Below, in pieces: positions 62,400-64,000 of a DNA stretch of 64,000 nucleotides. Position numbers and translations under genes: made by a program. The notes under the pieces were generated by a model. That model made no database searches. It worked only from the letters and a program-made list of their open reading frames with translations, and was not told where the DNA came from. The DNA is taken from the NCBI RefSeq assembly GCF_016545825.1, contig NC_052613.1, positions 56,246,833 to 56,310,832 of the forward strand. Direction: 5' to 3'. The stretch is from Eucalyptus grandis (taxonomy: Eukaryota > Streptophyta > Magnoliopsida > Myrtales > Myrtaceae). Numbering within the stretch: position 1 is the first letter of the stretch; every line of letters starts with the position of its first letter.

Positions 62400-63095
62400 A
62401 GGAGAATCGTACAACTTCTAGATAGTATAAGTATCCTACTGCCAAATGTTTTAATTTAAAATCCGTAAGTTAACTACAATAATCATACACTTTAAAAAGC
62501 CACCCTGCTAATTAATTAATTTTTTTTTTTTTTTATATGACAACTTGCTTTCAAACGAAGTTTCTTTCATGATAAGTGTAAAGCTGAAAATAAATTTGTG
62601 TAATTTTTTGTGTATTTCATTGAACTATACATGAGCCTATTTATAAGCTTTACAGAATGACTATTTATGATAAGATAAATATTACAATGAAAATTACAAC
62701 CAATTAGAATAATAAAATTATGATATGAGAGATACTTAGATTGGATAATATATTTCTAACATTTGAAATGTTCTTACCAAATGTATCAATTCTTTGGGAA
62801 TCTTGCGACAAAAGCCCATATTATTCATGAAGAAGCCTTTCGTGCTATTATCAAAAGGCAAAAATCTAATTTTTAATTTTGATAGACACAAAAACCTTTT
62901 ATGGCTTGTCCTATCGTTTTCTTCATTGACTCATCTTTATCCGTGGCGTTACACAAGCCGAATGCTTGAATGCCTTATGGTATGCTGAAAAATAACATGC
63001 ACTACTGCTCATGAACCCTGGAATGGTTGGAGACTTGGAGTAGTGATGATGAATTATGCTCCATAACCACTATTTTACAAAAGAAAGTGAATTGC
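62400..63095 (+). repeat. Repeat B': distant copy of the 50.35-51.05 kb spacer
   Basis: Direct, diverged copy of repeat B with about 185 extra bases near 62575-62760. It starts just right of the Mutator-like element and leads, after about 190 bases, into a VPS50 exon 18 remnant. Confidence 0.8.
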
Positions 63096-63288
63096 AAAAG
63101 AGAATTAGAGGTTTCTCTCAAAATATTTCTTGCGCTTCCCAGCATTATTGATGTTCAACTACTGATAGAAGGAACAGAAGAATGAGAGGAGATCATTATC
63201 TGAATTTATGCATTGATTTTCTATGTCCACTTTAGGGTATAATTCTTCATGGACAAACGGACAGCGCATATCACGACGACGCTGCACA

Positions 63289-63385
63289 ACACAAGTCCAA
63301 AGCTCGCCTTCAGTCGATGCTCTCACAAAATAATGCAGTTTTAGTTGATGACTTCTACTTATACATGGGATGTCTAATTTGTACA
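63289..63385 (+). pseudogene. VPS50 exon 18 remnant
   Basis: Matches VPS50 exon 18 (46041-46135): HKSKARLQSML and NNAVLVDDFYLYM correspond to HKSKAHLQSML and NNAAVVDDFYVHM. The 5' splice site GT after the final ATG is changed to GG (atgggatgtc against atggtatgtc), and neighbouring exons are missing. It is a genomic fragment carrying intron sequence at its right edge, so it is not a retrocopy. Confidence 0.85.
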
Positions 63386-63489
63386 GTCGGTCATAAATTT
63401 ACATTTTTAGCGGCAAAAGAACACCCAAAGTGCCAAAACTTGGTACAATGGACACTTAAGTGTCAAAAGTTAGAAAATTGACACTTAAG

Positions 63490-64000
63490 GGCGCAAATGA
63501 TAACCATTATAGCTAGAAATTGATTTCTACAAAAGAAATAGATTTTTTTTTTTTATTTCTATTTCTAGATGAGTTTTTAAGCAAAAATACTCGTTTGATA
63601 ACGACACAAAATTTTTATTTTAAAAATAGAAATTCGTTTGATAATAATACAAAATTTTTCCCTTTTGGAAGGCGGTGGATGGCGGCGGTGGACGGTGGAT
63701 GGTGACTACGGTGGTCGGCGGCCGGCGACCAATGACCAAGGACGGCAACAGCGCCGGCTGGTGGACGGTGGCAATGGCGGCTAGTGACCGGGCGATGGCT
63801 AGTGATTGGTGGATGGTGGTTGGCGGCGACGAGATGGACGATCGGTTCGTAGCAAGGACGAACGATGAAAAACTTTTTATTACTTATTTTTGTTCAATAA
63901 ATAGAAAAGTAGAAAATTTTTACTTCTGATTTCTATTCCAAATTTATTTCCGGAACAAAAATCTATTTCAGAAATAGAAAAATGAAATAATTTTATCAAA
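63490..64000. mobile_element. TIR-type element with GGC/GAT-rich core, cut by window end
   Basis: AT-rich ends with tttctatttct and gtttgataacg face each other around a strongly GC-rich, repetitive core (about 63660-63860; ggtggatggcgg-type repeats). The right end, ttttatcaaa, runs to the last base, so the element may continue. Related to the element at 57.84 kb. Confidence 0.5.

Noticed and set aside
1..64000. CRISPR arrays, bacterial operons, riboswitches, phage or viral genes
   Set aside because: None seen. All coding content is intron-containing plant nuclear genes, and the repeats are TE or segmental duplications.

Overview
This is nuclear DNA of a eudicot plant, most likely a rosid. 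Introns are GT-AG, intergenic DNA is AT-rich and full of small transposable elements, and five genes read as close homologues of single Arabidopsis genes. I cannot fix the species. A woody rosid such as a Myrtales member is only a guess. There is no sign of bacterial operons, CRISPR or an organelle.

Layout. 1-5.4 kb is intergenic: a SINE with target-site duplication, a foldback MITE, a tandem duplication and a GC-rich island. 5,569-12,402 (+) is an ARGONAUTE of the AGO5/MEL1 clade with 22 exons and an intact catalytic tetrad. 12.4-17.9 kb has no gene I can support but holds a TIR element and a nested repeat block at 17.04-17.64 kb. 17,907-20,383 (-) is the mitochondrial ATP synthase assembly factor ATP10, with an apparent one-base frameshift. 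22,252-30,610 (-) is VPS41 of the HOPS tether, with an L1-like insertion in an intron and a second apparent one-base deficit. 30.6-34.6 kb is the shared upstream region between VPS41 and the divergent VPS50/syndetin gene (34,612-49,276, +). 51,936-56,147 (-) is the serine carboxypeptidase-like gene SCPL51. 49.1-64 kb is rearranged: copies of the VPS50 3' end, VPS50 exon 18, the SCPL51 3' flank and the SCPL51 upstream region lie there as decayed fragments. Among them are an aspartic protease pseudogene and a non-autonomous Mutator-like element with a perfect 11-bp target-site duplication.

How the genes relate. VPS41 and VPS50 are subunits of tethering complexes on the endosome-vacuole route, ATP10 serves mitochondrial ATP synthase, SCPL51 is a secretory-pathway hydrolase and AGO5 is a small-RNA effector. 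They are not a pathway. Their shared order looks like conserved gene order. From memory, AGO5, VPS50 and SCPL51 are neighbours on Arabidopsis chromosome 2, while VPS41 and ATP10 are neighbours on chromosome 1 in a duplicated partner block. This window may therefore keep the order from before fractionation.

I did not find a convincing new molecular system. The most unusual structure is the decaying tandem block at 49-63.4 kb, followed by the perfect 37-bp inverted repeat at 61.4-61.6 kb.
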